Source of the DNA: Pseudomonas putida
Lineage (GTDB): Bacteria > Pseudomonadota > Gammaproteobacteria > Pseudomonadales > Pseudomonadaceae
Assembly (NCBI RefSeq): GCF_002906855.1
Contig: NZ_MINI01000038.1
Coordinates: forward strand, 1,302,001-1,366,000
Length of the DNA: 64,000 nucleotides
Reading direction: 5' to 3'
In this document: positions 26,003-34,667 of the stretch, one piece after another
Layout: the number at the start of each line of letters is the position of its first letter
How positions within the stretch are numbered: position 1 is the stretch's first letter
Translations under genes and position numbers: made by a program
Notes under the pieces: model-generated
Database searches by the model: none
Told to the model about the DNA's origin: nothing
What the model saw: the letters and a program-made list of their open reading frames with translations, nothing else

Positions 26003-26034
26003 GATATATCGCAAGATATTACTCAAGATATATC
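26003..26034. promoter_or_regulatory. Paired GATATATC operator of the PadR operon
   Basis: GATATATC, itself a perfect palindrome, occurs at 26003-26010 and again at 26027-26034, 24 bases apart. The pair lies 20-52 bases upstream of the PadR start codon in otherwise AT-rich DNA, where the promoter should be. Autorepression by the PadR protein is the likely role. Confidence 0.55.
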
Positions 26035-26068
26035 TAAACACAAGCCTCTAAATGCCGATGATTATCAT

Positions 26069-29000
26069 CTACGTTTTAGATGAATCGTCGCCATGCATGG
26101 CAACCTGCGGTGGTTTGCACTCGTTCGGGTTACCTGGCTGCAAGTACGGCATCAGGATCGGCGCCATGCCCTTGAGCACCTGCACCGGCAGCGCCGAGGT
26201 AAACTTGAAGGCTTCCGCCGAGCGTCCAGGGACGAAGGCGGTCAGGGTGCCGAAGTGGTTTTCACCGAGGAAGAACACGAAGGTGGCGGTACGGTTGAGC
26301 GAGCGTGAGCCAATCAGCCGGCCACCAGCGCCGAAGCTTTCGATACGGTTGTCGCCGGTACCGGTCTTGCCACCCATCACCAGCGGCGTGCCATCCTTGA
26401 GCTTGAAGCTGCCGGAGATGCGCCGCGCGGTACCGGCATCGACCACCTGCGACATGGCCCCTTTCAGCGCCCGCGCCACTTCTACCGGCAGGATTCGCAC
26501 GCCACGGTCCGGGTCACTGACCAGCTTGGTCTCGTAGGGGGTATTGGCGGCGAAATGCAGGGTGTCGATACGCAGCGTCGGCAGGCGCACGCCGTCGTTC
26601 TGGATGATGCCGACCAGTTCCGACAGCGCGGCCGGGCGATCGCCGGAACTGCCGATGGCGGTGGCCAACGACGGCACCAGATGGTCGAACGGGTAGCCCA
26701 CGCGTTTCCAGCGTTGGTGGATATCGAGGAACGCTTCGATCTCGACCATGGTGCGGATGCGGCTGTCACGCGCCCCCTGGTGGCGGCTCTTGAACAGCCA
26801 GCTGTAGACTTCCTGGCGCTCGAAATGGCTGGCGTTGACCATTTCGGTGAGCGTGGAGCTCGGGTGCTTCAACAGGTAGCCCAGCAGCCACAGGTCCAGC
26901 GGGTGGACCTTGGCGATGTAGCCCTGGTCGGGCAGGTCGTACTTGCCGGGGCCGTACGCTTCGTACATCTCCGCCAGCTTGCCGTCGGTGAGTTTGCCCA
27001 AGGCAATCTTGTCATCCTTGCTGTGGGCACGGACGAAGGCATTGAAGGTTTCCTGGCCGGCTTCTGGGAACAGGTAGCGGTGCACCGCCGCCAGGCGTTG
27101 CGGGGTGGCGCGCATGCTGTCCAGGAAGGTGTCCAGGCGTTGCTGCGAGGTCTTGCGCTGGTATTTCTTCCAGAAGCGCATCAGGTAGCTGGTGCCTTCC
27201 TTGTCGGCGAAGCGGGCCAGGTATTCCTGGCGTCGCGGGTCCGAGTCGTCCTTGAGCAGCGGCACGCGGTTGAACGGCTGCTGGTAGGTGACGTAACGCA
27301 CCAGGTCGCGCATCAGGCGGATGAACGGCAAGTTGATCGATTCGCGCAGGGCATCCTTGAGGGTCGGGTTGCGGTTGTTGTCTTCCTTGCGGAAGTTGTT
27401 GAACACGTGCATGCCGCCGCCGGTGAAGAAGGCTTCACCGGTGTTGGCCGAGTATTTACGCTCCAGCGCCGCATCGAGCATGGCATCCAGGCTCTGGTTC
27501 TTGCTGTTCTGTGCCAGCCATTCCAGCGACCACTGGGTGATGCGGTCGAGCTCGGCAACTTCGACTTTCTTCAACTCGGCGGCAGGTTTGCCGGCGTACT
27601 TGTCGTGCAGTTCGGCGATGATCTCCAGGTAAGTCGTGAGCACTCGCAGCTTGGCGGTCGAGCCAAGTTCCAGCTTGCTGCCTTCGTTGATATCGAAAGG
27701 CTGGTTGGTGCTGTCGGTCTGCACACGGACCCGCGAACCATCGGCGGTGCGCTCGAACAAGGTGAAGCTGTAGCTCACCTGGTCAGTGGTCTTGGAGGTG
27801 AGCAGGCGTTCGCCGATAAGGCCGATCTGCGCGGCGAATTCGGGGTCGGCAAGGTTTTTCAGGTACTGGCTGACCTGCAGCTGCAGGTCGGCTTGCAGGG
27901 TGCTGGTGGCTGACACATCGAGGCGGTCGAGATCATACAGGGGGCGGTTGAGCATGGCTGCCAGGCGATTGCGGGCCAGGCTGATGCCTTTGTTGGTGAT
28001 GATCGGCACGATGGTCGGCTGGGCGACCCAGTCGCGGTAGACCGCCTTGCTGGCCAGCGCCGCATCGGCCAACGGTTGATCGATAATCTTGGCGGCCGCC
28101 AGCACACGAATGTGTGAGTCGGTGAGCTCGGCCAGTTCGACGCGGCCCTTGGAAAGGTAATGCGAAGGGCGACGCTGGGCGATCATCAGCGACAGCACCT
28201 GGCGCAGGGCCAGGCCGCGTGCGGCCATGCTGTCCGGGTCGGTGGCGGTGGAGGTCAGCGCCTGGTTGACCTGATCGAAATCGGCGCCGTACCACACCCG
28301 CAGGCCCTCGGCCATGCCATGCACCTCGCCATGCCCGGGCACGGCCGACAGCGGTACGCTGTTGAGGTAGTCACGCACGATCCGGTGGCGCGCTTCGCTG
28401 GTGTCGGGGCCACCCTGGTAGGCGCGCACGCTGGCCGAGATCATCTGGCGGATCTTCTCGGCGCCATTGACGGTCAGGCCATCCGGCGAATGGCGGTACT
28501 TCTCCAGCTGGGTGGCGAGGGTGCTTCCGCCCGCCGACTGGCCGGGCAGGGCCAGGTACTTGGCCACCTGGCTGTATGCGGCCTTGGCAAAGCGAGGCCA
28601 GTCCACGGCAGGGTTGTTCTTTACGTCTGTGGTATCGAGCAGGTCGCGGTTTTCGATGAACAGCAGGCTGTTGACCATCACCGGTGGGATGGAGGCGAAA
28701 TCCGGGTACAGGTGCTGTGGGTAGTTGTACTGGTACAGCGTCTCGCCGCGGCAGTCGGTGATCGACAGGCCGGCCTGGATCTTTTCGATGTAGGGGGCGA
28801 ACAGGCCGTGATCGACATAGCGCATCAGGGCCGGGGAGAACCGCACTTGTTCGCTGATCAAGTAATCGCGTTTCAGCAGGCGAGGCAGGAATTCGCCCAG
28901 CCCGCTGTAGCCCAGGCGCTTGTCGAATGGCCCGTCGCCCGGGTAGACGATCGCATCGCTCGGCCCAGGCTGGAGCGAATAGGTGAGGGTGGTGGCCAGC

Positions 29001-29206
29001 TTGCTGAATTCGCGCGATTGCAGGTTGGAGGTGCGGAACTCGTCGTAGGCGGCGAAACCGATGGCCACCAGTGCCACCAGCAGAATCAGGAAAATCAGCC
29101 GCCACCAGAGCCTGCGCTGACGTGGGGGCTGCGGTTGTGGCGTCTTGGCCGGAGGTGCTTCAGATGCTTCCGTTCTGGTTGGTTCCGATTGCCACAGTGC
29201 GCCCAT
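26069..29206 (-). CDS. Large divergent glycosyltransferase/transpeptidase penicillin-binding protein
   Basis: This 1045-residue inner-membrane protein has a proline-rich cytoplasmic N-terminus and one membrane segment (about residues 33-53). A GT51-like domain covers about 150-330: IENRDLLDTTD where the family has EDRxFxxHxG, and GGSTLATQLEK. The C-terminal transpeptidase-like domain has GSTAK (SxxK, about residue 515) and GGKTGTGDN (KTG, about 947). It would polymerise and crosslink peptidoglycan. At over 1000 residues it is larger than PBP1a, and both GT51 motifs are divergent, so one or both activities may be changed. Its gene ends 64 bases upstream of the PadR operon promoter sites. Confidence 0.82.
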   Translation of the reverse strand: MGALWQSEPTRTEASEAPPAKTPQPQPPRQRRLWWRLIFLILLVALVAIGFAAYDEFRTSNLQSREFSKLATTLTYSLQPGPSDAIVYPGDGPFDKRLGYSGLGEFLPRLLKRDYLISEQVRFSPALMRYVDHGLFAPYIEKIQAGLSITDCRGETLYQYNYPQHLYPDFASIPPVMVNSLLFIENRDLLDTTDVKNNPAVDWPRFAKAAYSQVAKYLALPGQSAGGSTLATQLEKYRHSPDGLTVNGAEKIRQMISASVRAYQGGPDTSEARHRIVRDYLNSVPLSAVPGHGEVHGMAEGLRVWYGADFDQVNQALTSTATDPDSMAARGLALRQVLSLMIAQRRPSHYLSKGRVELAELTDSHIRVLAAAKIIDQPLADAALASKAVYRDWVAQPTIVPIITNKGISLARNRLAAMLNRPLYDLDRLDVSATSTLQADLQLQVSQYLKNLADPEFAAQIGLIGERLLTSKTTDQVSYSFTLFERTADGSRVRVQTDSTNQPFDINEGSKLELGSTAKLRVLTTYLEIIAELHDKYAGKPAAELKKVEVAELDRITQWSLEWLAQNSKNQSLDAMLDAALERKYSANTGEAFFTGGGMHVFNNFRKEDNNRNPTLKDALRESINLPFIRLMRDLVRYVTYQQPFNRVPLLKDDSDPRRQEYLARFADKEGTSYLMRFWKKYQRKTSQQRLDTFLDSMRATPQRLAAVHRYLFPEAGQETFNAFVRAHSKDDKIALGKLTDGKLAEMYEAYGPGKYDLPDQGYIAKVHPLDLWLLGYLLKHPSSTLTEMVNASHFERQEVYSWLFKSRHQGARDSRIRTMVEIEAFLDIHQRWKRVGYPFDHLVPSLATAIGSSGDRPAALSELVGIIQNDGVRLPTLRIDTLHFAANTPYETKLVSDPDRGVRILPVEVARALKGAMSQVVDAGTARRISGSFKLKDGTPLVMGGKTGTGDNRIESFGAGGRLIGSRSLNRTATFVFFLGENHFGTLTAFVPGRSAEAFKFTSALPVQVLKGMAPILMPYLQPGNPNECKPPQVAMHGDDSSKT

Positions 29207-29597
29207 AGTCTTCTATCCGGCCAGGTATTTTCGTCTTGCTTGTCTGAAGCTTAGACGTTGGCAGGAACAGGTGAAAAATTTGTAGGAAGTCGAGAAAAGT
29301 GGCGTAGGGCTATGCGGCTTTGGTGTGGGTTTATTCCCGCAGCGTTGTTGTTAGGGTGGCAGTGGAGCCGGGGCTGGCGCAGCAGTCCCCGAAAAACTCG
29401 CTGAATTTCCCTGTTTTTACAGCGAAAACCCCTATAACGGACTTCCTATACTGCTCGGCCCCTTCGCCCTGCCGGCCGCTCTAGCCCGGCACACGGGCCG
29501 GCCCACAAGGCCAGCCTGGCAAGCCAACGCCACGCCTATCGGCATGGCCGGCGCTGCACGAAGGTCAAATCCAATAACAAAATGAGGTTGTATTGCT
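29207..29597. other. Non-coding region between two divergent genes
   Basis: These 391 bases hold no gene. They contain the promoters of the divergent penicillin-binding protein and permease genes, a GC-rich stem region near 29470-29502 (GCCGGCC and GGGCCGGC), and a CA motif with the ribosome site at the right end. No other feature was recognised. Confidence 0.6.
29573..29587 (+). promoter_or_regulatory. Crc/Hfq-type CA motif before the permease ribosome site
   Basis: AATAACAA (29573-29580) fits the AAYAAYAA target of the Hfq-Crc repression complex and lies directly before the ribosome site GAGG (29584-29587) and the ATG at 29598. Position and sequence are those of known catabolite-repressed uptake genes in P. 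putida. Function is inferred. Confidence 0.55.
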
Positions 29598-31016
29598 ATG
29601 CCAGTCGGCAACCATCCTGCCCCTGCCGAGCCCACTGAGGGGGGCCCGCTCAAGCGTGAGCTGGGCGAACGGCACATCCGTCTGATGGCGCTGGGCGCCT
29701 GTATCGGCGTCGGTCTTTTCCTCGGATCGGCCAAAGCCATCGAAATGGCCGGCCCCGCGATCATGCTTTCCTACATCATTGGTGGCCTGGCGATCCTGGT
29801 GATCATGCGTGCCCTCGGCGAGATGGCCGTGCACAACCCGGTCGCCGGCTCCTTCAGCCGCTATGCCCAGGACTACCTTGGCCCGCTGGCGGGTTTTCTC
29901 ACCGGCTGGAACTACTGGTTCCTGTGGCTGGTGACCTGCGTAGCGGAAATCACTGCGGTGGCCATCTACATGGGTATCTGGTTCCCTGACGTGCCACGCT
30001 GGATCTGGGCCTTGATGGCGCTGGGCAGCATGGGCGCAGTCAACCTGATTGCGGTCAAGGCGTTCGGTGAGTTCGAGTTCTGGTTCGCTCTGATCAAGAT
30101 CGTCACCATCATTGCCATGGTACTCGGTGGCATTGGCGTGATCGCGTTCGGTTTCGGCAATGACGGCGTCGCCGTGGGCATCTCCAACCTGTGGAGCAAC
30201 GGCGGCTTCATGCCCAACGGCGTGACGGGCGTGCTGATGTCGCTGCAGATGGTGATGTTCGCCTACCTGGGCGTGGAAATGATCGGCCTCACCGCCGGCG
30301 AAGCACGCAACCCGCAGAAAACCATCCCCCAGGCGATTGGCTCGGTGTTCTGGCGCATCCTGCTGTTCTACGTCGGCGCCTTGTTCGTGATCCTGTCGAT
30401 CTACCCGTGGGATGGCATCGGCAGCCAGGGCAGCCCGTTCGTGATGACCTTCGAGCGCCTGGGGATCAAGACCGCGGCCGGTATCATCAACTTCGTGGTG
30501 ATTACCGCTGCGCTGTCGTCGTGCAACGGCGGCATCTTCAGCACCGGGCGCATGCTCTACAGCCTGGCACAGAACGGCCAGGCCCCGGCCGCCTTTGCCC
30601 GCACCTCGAAAAGCGGCGTGCCGCGCAATGCGCTGCTGCTGTCGATCGGTGCGCTGCTGCTGGGCGTGCTAGCCAACTACCTGGTGCCGGAAAAGGTGTT
30701 CGTCTGGGTAACCTCGATCGCCACTTTCGGTGCGATCTGGACCTGGGTGATGATCCTGCTGGCGCAGATCAAGTTCCGCGCCGGCCTCTCGACCGCCGAG
30801 CAGAAGGCGCTGAAGTACCGCATGTGGCTGTGGCCGCTGAGCTCCTACCTGGCCCTGGCCTTCCTGGTGCTGGTGGTGGGCCTGATGGCGTACTTCGAGG
30901 ATACCCGCGTGGCGCTGTATATCGGCCCGGCGTTCCTGGTGCTGCTGACGGTGCTGTACTACGCGTTCCGCCTGGCACCGCGCCAGGAGCAAGCGCCAGT
31001 AAGCTCTGTCGCCTGA
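29598..31016 (+). CDS. APC-superfamily amino acid permease (AAT family)
   Basis: This 472-residue permease has twelve membrane segments. The AAT signature GERHIRLMALGACIGVGLFLGSA is at about residues 24-46 (read in part), and FAYLGVEMIGLTAGEARNP near residue 225 is also typical. It resembles ProY/CycA-type carriers that import proline or small neutral amino acids with protons; the exact substrate cannot be read. It is a single gene with a terminator at 31021-31051 and a Crc-type site in its leader. Confidence 0.88.
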   Translation: MPVGNHPAPAEPTEGGPLKRELGERHIRLMALGACIGVGLFLGSAKAIEMAGPAIMLSYIIGGLAILVIMRALGEMAVHNPVAGSFSRYAQDYLGPLAGFLTGWNYWFLWLVTCVAEITAVAIYMGIWFPDVPRWIWALMALGSMGAVNLIAVKAFGEFEFWFALIKIVTIIAMVLGGIGVIAFGFGNDGVAVGISNLWSNGGFMPNGVTGVLMSLQMVMFAYLGVEMIGLTAGEARNPQKTIPQAIGSVFWRILLFYVGALFVILSIYPWDGIGSQGSPFVMTFERLGIKTAAGIINFVVITAALSSCNGGIFSTGRMLYSLAQNGQAPAAFARTSKSGVPRNALLLSIGALLLGVLANYLVPEKVFVWVTSIATFGAIWTWVMILLAQIKFRAGLSTAEQKALKYRMWLWPLSSYLALAFLVLVVGLMAYFEDTRVALYIGPAFLVLLTVLYYAFRLAPRQEQAPVSSVA

Positions 31017-31020
31017 CCAG

Positions 31021-31051
31021 GCAAAGCCCCGGCGTGAAGCCAGGGCTTTGC
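31021..31051. terminator. Bidirectional terminator between permease and DUF417 gene
   Basis: GCAAAGCCC (31021-31029) and GGGCTTTGC (31043-31051) form a 9-bp stem between the convergent ends of the two genes. TTTC follows on the plus side. Confidence 0.75.
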
Positions 31052-31053
31052 TT

Positions 31054-31566
31054 TCAGCGCCTGGGGTGGTCGTTGCTTGCCATTGTCAGTCGGGTCAGGC
31101 CTTGGCCCAGGATGGTCAGGCTAATGCCCAGTAATGCCAGGTCCTTGATCAGGAAGCTGCCGCTCTGGTTGAGCCATGGAAAGCCGCCGGAGTCTGCTTC
31201 CCAGATCGGCACGGTGAACAGGATCGACAGTGTTATTGCGAATGTCAGCGTGCACAGCGCACCCCCTGCTATCGCCGCCAGAGTGGACAACCTAGAGCTG
31301 AGTATGAGCATTGCACTGAGTATTTCGACCACGCCCAGAAAGTAGGAAGCTCCCGCCTCACCGAACAGGACGTAGAGCCATGCCAGCCAGGGCGTATTGC
31401 TAATCAATGGCACCAGCGCCTGAACCTCCAACGTGGTGAACTTGAGCAGGCCGATCATAAACATCGGCAGGGCGACGCCGAGCATGGCGATGAGGCTACC
31501 GGCCGCTTGTAACTGGCAAGGCGTGGGCAGATAAGGATGATTGGCGAGTCGTTGTATTAAAGTCAT
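31054..31566 (-). CDS. DUF417 (YkgB/RclC-like) inner-membrane protein
   Basis: This 170-residue protein has four hydrophobic segments and the DUF417 hallmarks MFMIGLLKFTTLEVQALVPLISNTPWLAWLY (read in part), FGEAGASYFLGVVEI and FTVPIWE. The E. coli member RclC belongs to a reactive-chlorine resistance operon, but no rcl partner is adjacent here. The frame extends to 31752, yet the ATG at 31566 has AGGAG upstream and starts the conserved part. Its role in this organism is unknown. Confidence 0.8.
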   Translation of the reverse strand: MTLIQRLANHPYLPTPCQLQAAGSLIAMLGVALPMFMIGLLKFTTLEVQALVPLISNTPWLAWLYVLFGEAGASYFLGVVEILSAMLILSSRLSTLAAIAGGALCTLTFAITLSILFTVPIWEADSGGFPWLNQSGSFLIKDLALLGISLTILGQGLTRLTMASNDHPRR

Positions 31567-31832
31567 GGTGCCGGCTCCTGGAGAACGTGCACCAGTATTG
31601 GCAGGCGAGTTTTGCCTCGCTATAGGATGCTGCCAATCAAAACTGTGGGAATGGGCCGCGTGCGTTGCATGAACTAGATGATCGTCTGCTACCCCAGGCG
31701 GTTCCTTCGCCTCTGCCAAGTTGATTGATGGTCGCCTCGTAATCACCGTCAACTGGTATTTCTGTCAGTAGTCTCGTTGCTGTAATTCACCTAATTTGGT
31801 GCAGAGGCCAGACAGGGAAGGCTCGAACACCC

Positions 31833-32213
31833 ATGCACCGCAGAATGCCGTCATTTTTCAAGTATCTGATCGTGGGCATCTTCAACACCGCTATTCACGT
31901 GGCGGTGTTTGCCGCACTGCAGGCGGCGGGCAATGATCAGGTGTTCAGCAACCTGGTGGCGTTCATCGTGGCGCTGTCCTTTTCGTACATCGCCAATGCC
32001 TGGTTCACGTTCAGGGTGCCTGTATCGCTCATGCGCTACTGCGTGTTCGTGGCGGGGATGGGCAGCCTCAGTGCGTCACTGGGTCACCTCGCTGACAGCC
32101 GAAGCTGGCCACCACCCTTGACCGTCGGGCTGTTCTGCCTGATCAGCCTGCCGCTGGGCTTTGTGTTTTCGCGATGGGTCTTCACGGAAAAGCGTAGATG
32201 GATATCTCGTTGA
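31833..32213 (+). CDS. GtrA-family membrane protein
   Basis: This 126-residue protein has four membrane segments and the family start FFKYLIVGIFNTAIHVAVF. GtrA proteins are thought to flip or assist in flipping polyprenyl-phosphate-linked sugars. Its last 16 bases overlap the next gene, a GtrB-like transferase, so it forms the first gene of a three-gene surface-glycosylation cassette. Confidence 0.87.
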   Translation: MHRRMPSFFKYLIVGIFNTAIHVAVFAALQAAGNDQVFSNLVAFIVALSFSYIANAWFTFRVPVSLMRYCVFVAGMGSLSASLGHLADSRSWPPPLTVGLFCLISLPLGFVFSRWVFTEKRRWISR

Positions 32214-33160
32214 TTGTGCCGGTATTCAATGAGGAACAGGCGATCAGGCCATTCTATGACGCGGTGCGCCAGGCGCTTGCCAACCAGGTTGACCAGGTCG
32301 AGCTGATTTTCATCAATGACGGTAGCCTGGATGGCACCGAAAAACAGATCCGCCAACTGATCGCCGGTGACCCTGATGTTGCCCTCATCGATCTTTCTCG
32401 CAACTTCGGCAAGGAGGCCGCGCTGTTCGCCGGGCTGGAACAGGCCAGTGGCGATGCCGTCATTCCCATCGATGTCGACCTGCAAGATCCGGTCGAAGTG
32501 ATTCCCATGCTGATTGAGCAATGGCGGGCAGGCTTCGATGTCGTGCTCGCCAAACGCCGTGACCGTTCATGCGACAGTTACTTGAAGCGATTTACGGCCG
32601 CAGGGTTCTACTGCCTGCTGAACTGCATTTCGCAGATTCGCATCGAGGAAAACGTCGGTGATTTCCGCCTGCTCGATCGCAAGGTCGTCGAGGTGATCAA
32701 GTCGATGCCCGAGCAGCAACTGTTCATGAAAGGCATGCTGTCGTGGCCTGGCTTCAAGACGGCAGTGGTCGAGTACGAGCGCGCTTCGCGCATGGCAGGC
32801 AAGAGCCGCTTCAACGGCTGGAAACTGTGGAATCTGGCCCTGGATGGGATCACCTCGTTCAGTACCTTGCCATTGCGGCTCTGGACCTACGTGGGCGGCG
32901 CCATCGCATTGCTCGCGCTGTTTTACGCGGCCTACCAAGTCATCGACAAATGGCTGTTTGGCAACCCGGTACCGGGATATCCCTCGCTGATGACAGCCAT
33001 ACTGTTCCTTGGCGGTGTACAACTGATCGGCATCGGCGTGCTGGGAGAGTACATCGGGCGTATCTACATGGAGTCCAAGCATCGGCCAAGGTATGTAGTG
33101 AAGGGCATTGCCGGGCTGCGCACAGCGCGAAAGGACCGTGAGATCTTCAAGGAAAAATGA
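32198..33160 (+). CDS. GT2 glycosyltransferase, GtrB/polyprenyl-phosphate sugar synthase type
   Basis: This 320-residue enzyme opens with SLIVPVFNEEQAIRPFY. FINDGSLDGTE and DVDLQDPVEVIP (DxD-like) complete the GT2 catalytic core (about residues 1-220). Two C-terminal membrane segments lie near 230-255 and 268-290. GtrB homologues transfer glucose from UDP-glucose to undecaprenyl phosphate. It overlaps both neighbours, by 16 and 4 bases. Confidence 0.9.
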   Translation: MDISLIVPVFNEEQAIRPFYDAVRQALANQVDQVELIFINDGSLDGTEKQIRQLIAGDPDVALIDLSRNFGKEAALFAGLEQASGDAVIPIDVDLQDPVEVIPMLIEQWRAGFDVVLAKRRDRSCDSYLKRFTAAGFYCLLNCISQIRIEENVGDFRLLDRKVVEVIKSMPEQQLFMKGMLSWPGFKTAVVEYERASRMAGKSRFNGWKLWNLALDGITSFSTLPLRLWTYVGGAIALLALFYAAYQVIDKWLFGNPVPGYPSLMTAILFLGGVQLIGIGVLGEYIGRIYMESKHRPRYVVKGIAGLRTARKDREIFKEK

Positions 33161-34662
33161 TGAACCACCGCGCAAGCAGGCGTGAACCGATTACCTTGGC
33201 GTTGATAGTTGCCAGCATTCTGCTGCTTGCGCTGGTAGTTCGGCTGCATCAGATCGAACTGCAGGTCGTCTGGTATGACGAGGCCTTCAGCGTTTGGCTG
33301 GCCCGAATGGCACCCGCACAGACCGTCCTGTTCACTACGCGGGATGTCCATCCACCTCTGTATTACCTGCTGTTGCATGTGTGGATGAACTGTTTTGGTG
33401 ATGGTGTTGCGGCCGTCCGCAGTTTCAGTGTCGTGACAGGGGTTGCCAGTGTCTGCATGGGGATGCTGATTGCTCGCTGGCTTGATGGCTGGCGCAGTGC
33501 CGTAATAGCAGGTGTGCTGTTGGCTATTTTGCCCATCGCGGTCTATTACAGCCAGGAAGCCCGAATGTACTCGCTACTCGGGTTGCTCATGCTCTCGGCG
33601 CTCTATGTGATATTGCTTTGGGGGCGACAACAGCGCGACCGGTACCTGCTGGCGTATGCCTTGTTGATGATCGCCGGGTTGTACACGCATTACTTTGCCG
33701 TGCTGTGTGCAGCGGCTATCTGGCTTCATGTGCTGCTGGCCAAAGGACAGAACGGCAAGTCGCTCATTCGCTCAGGGCGATGGTGGATCTGCAACCTGGC
33801 GATTGCGCTCGCCTTTCTGCCATGGCTGCCGACGCTGATCGAGCAGGCCAGCGATTCCGGGCTCCTCGCCTGGGTTGCCGAAATGACACTCATGACACTG
33901 CCGACAAGCGTCTGGCAAGCCTTCGCACTGGGCTTGCAGGTACCGGGTGCCAAGCTGGCGGCAGTGCTCTTTTGCTTGTTGCTGATAACCGCAGGTGCGT
34001 TCCTGGGGTACTTGGACCAGGTGCCTCACAGGCCCAGATCGCTACTCGTTATCTATTGCTTCATCCCGATCTTGGTGCTCGGGTTGATTTCCTGTGTGAA
34101 ACCCATGTTCGTGGCGCGTTACCTGCTTTTCGCATTTTTGGGCCTGCCTATCCTGCTGGCAATCGCCTTGACCGGGATGCGCCAGAATTGGCGTGTCCCG
34201 CTACTGGTCCTTTGCATGGTGCTCGAAGTGACAGGCCTGGCAAATCTGTACAGCCGGCAATTCAACCTGCGTGGTGGCAGCGAATGGGTCGACAACCGGC
34301 TCGATTACGTCATGGCTCAGGTCGGCGCGCATTGGCAGCAAGGTGATGCGCTGCTCGCCGATGACAGAAACTGGTCGTTGACTATCGATTACTACAACAA
34401 GACGGGGGCTGCACCGCTGGTTTACAAGGCCGATTACGTCGACCCTGCCACTGCCTTGTATCCTCGCGTTGCGCAACGGGTAGTCTACGACCCACGAACA
34501 CTGGAGCACCGGTACAAAAGAGTCTGGTGGGTGACCAGTGGCCCAGTGACGGAGGTAGAACGCATGATGCTGCGACACTGGAGGAGCCTGGCTGCGATCA
34601 GCAAAGGTGATTCACGGGCACTGCTGTTCGCAATGCCCGATCAATCGGCAAGCAGCGACTGA
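33157..34662 (+). CDS. GT39-like polytopic glycosyltransferase (GtrC position)
   Basis: This 501-residue membrane protein has about ten hydrophobic segments. The first periplasmic loop has the acidic motif WYDEAFS and later DVHPPLYYLLLH, as in the ArnT/PMT (GT39, GT-C fold) family. In Gtr cassettes the third gene transfers the lipid-linked sugar to O-antigen or another surface acceptor. The acceptor here is unknown. Its ATG overlaps the GtrB-like stop by 4 bases. Base composition appears richer in A and T than neighbouring core genes, as often seen for surface-polysaccharide genes. Confidence 0.85.
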   Translation: MMNHRASRREPITLALIVASILLLALVVRLHQIELQVVWYDEAFSVWLARMAPAQTVLFTTRDVHPPLYYLLLHVWMNCFGDGVAAVRSFSVVTGVASVCMGMLIARWLDGWRSAVIAGVLLAILPIAVYYSQEARMYSLLGLLMLSALYVILLWGRQQRDRYLLAYALLMIAGLYTHYFAVLCAAAIWLHVLLAKGQNGKSLIRSGRWWICNLAIALAFLPWLPTLIEQASDSGLLAWVAEMTLMTLPTSVWQAFALGLQVPGAKLAAVLFCLLLITAGAFLGYLDQVPHRPRSLLVIYCFIPILVLGLISCVKPMFVARYLLFAFLGLPILLAIALTGMRQNWRVPLLVLCMVLEVTGLANLYSRQFNLRGGSEWVDNRLDYVMAQVGAHWQQGDALLADDRNWSLTIDYYNKTGAAPLVYKADYVDPATALYPRVAQRVVYDPRTLEHRYKRVWWVTSGPVTEVERMMLRHWRSLAAISKGDSRALLFAMPDQSASSD

Positions 34663-34667
34663 GCTGT

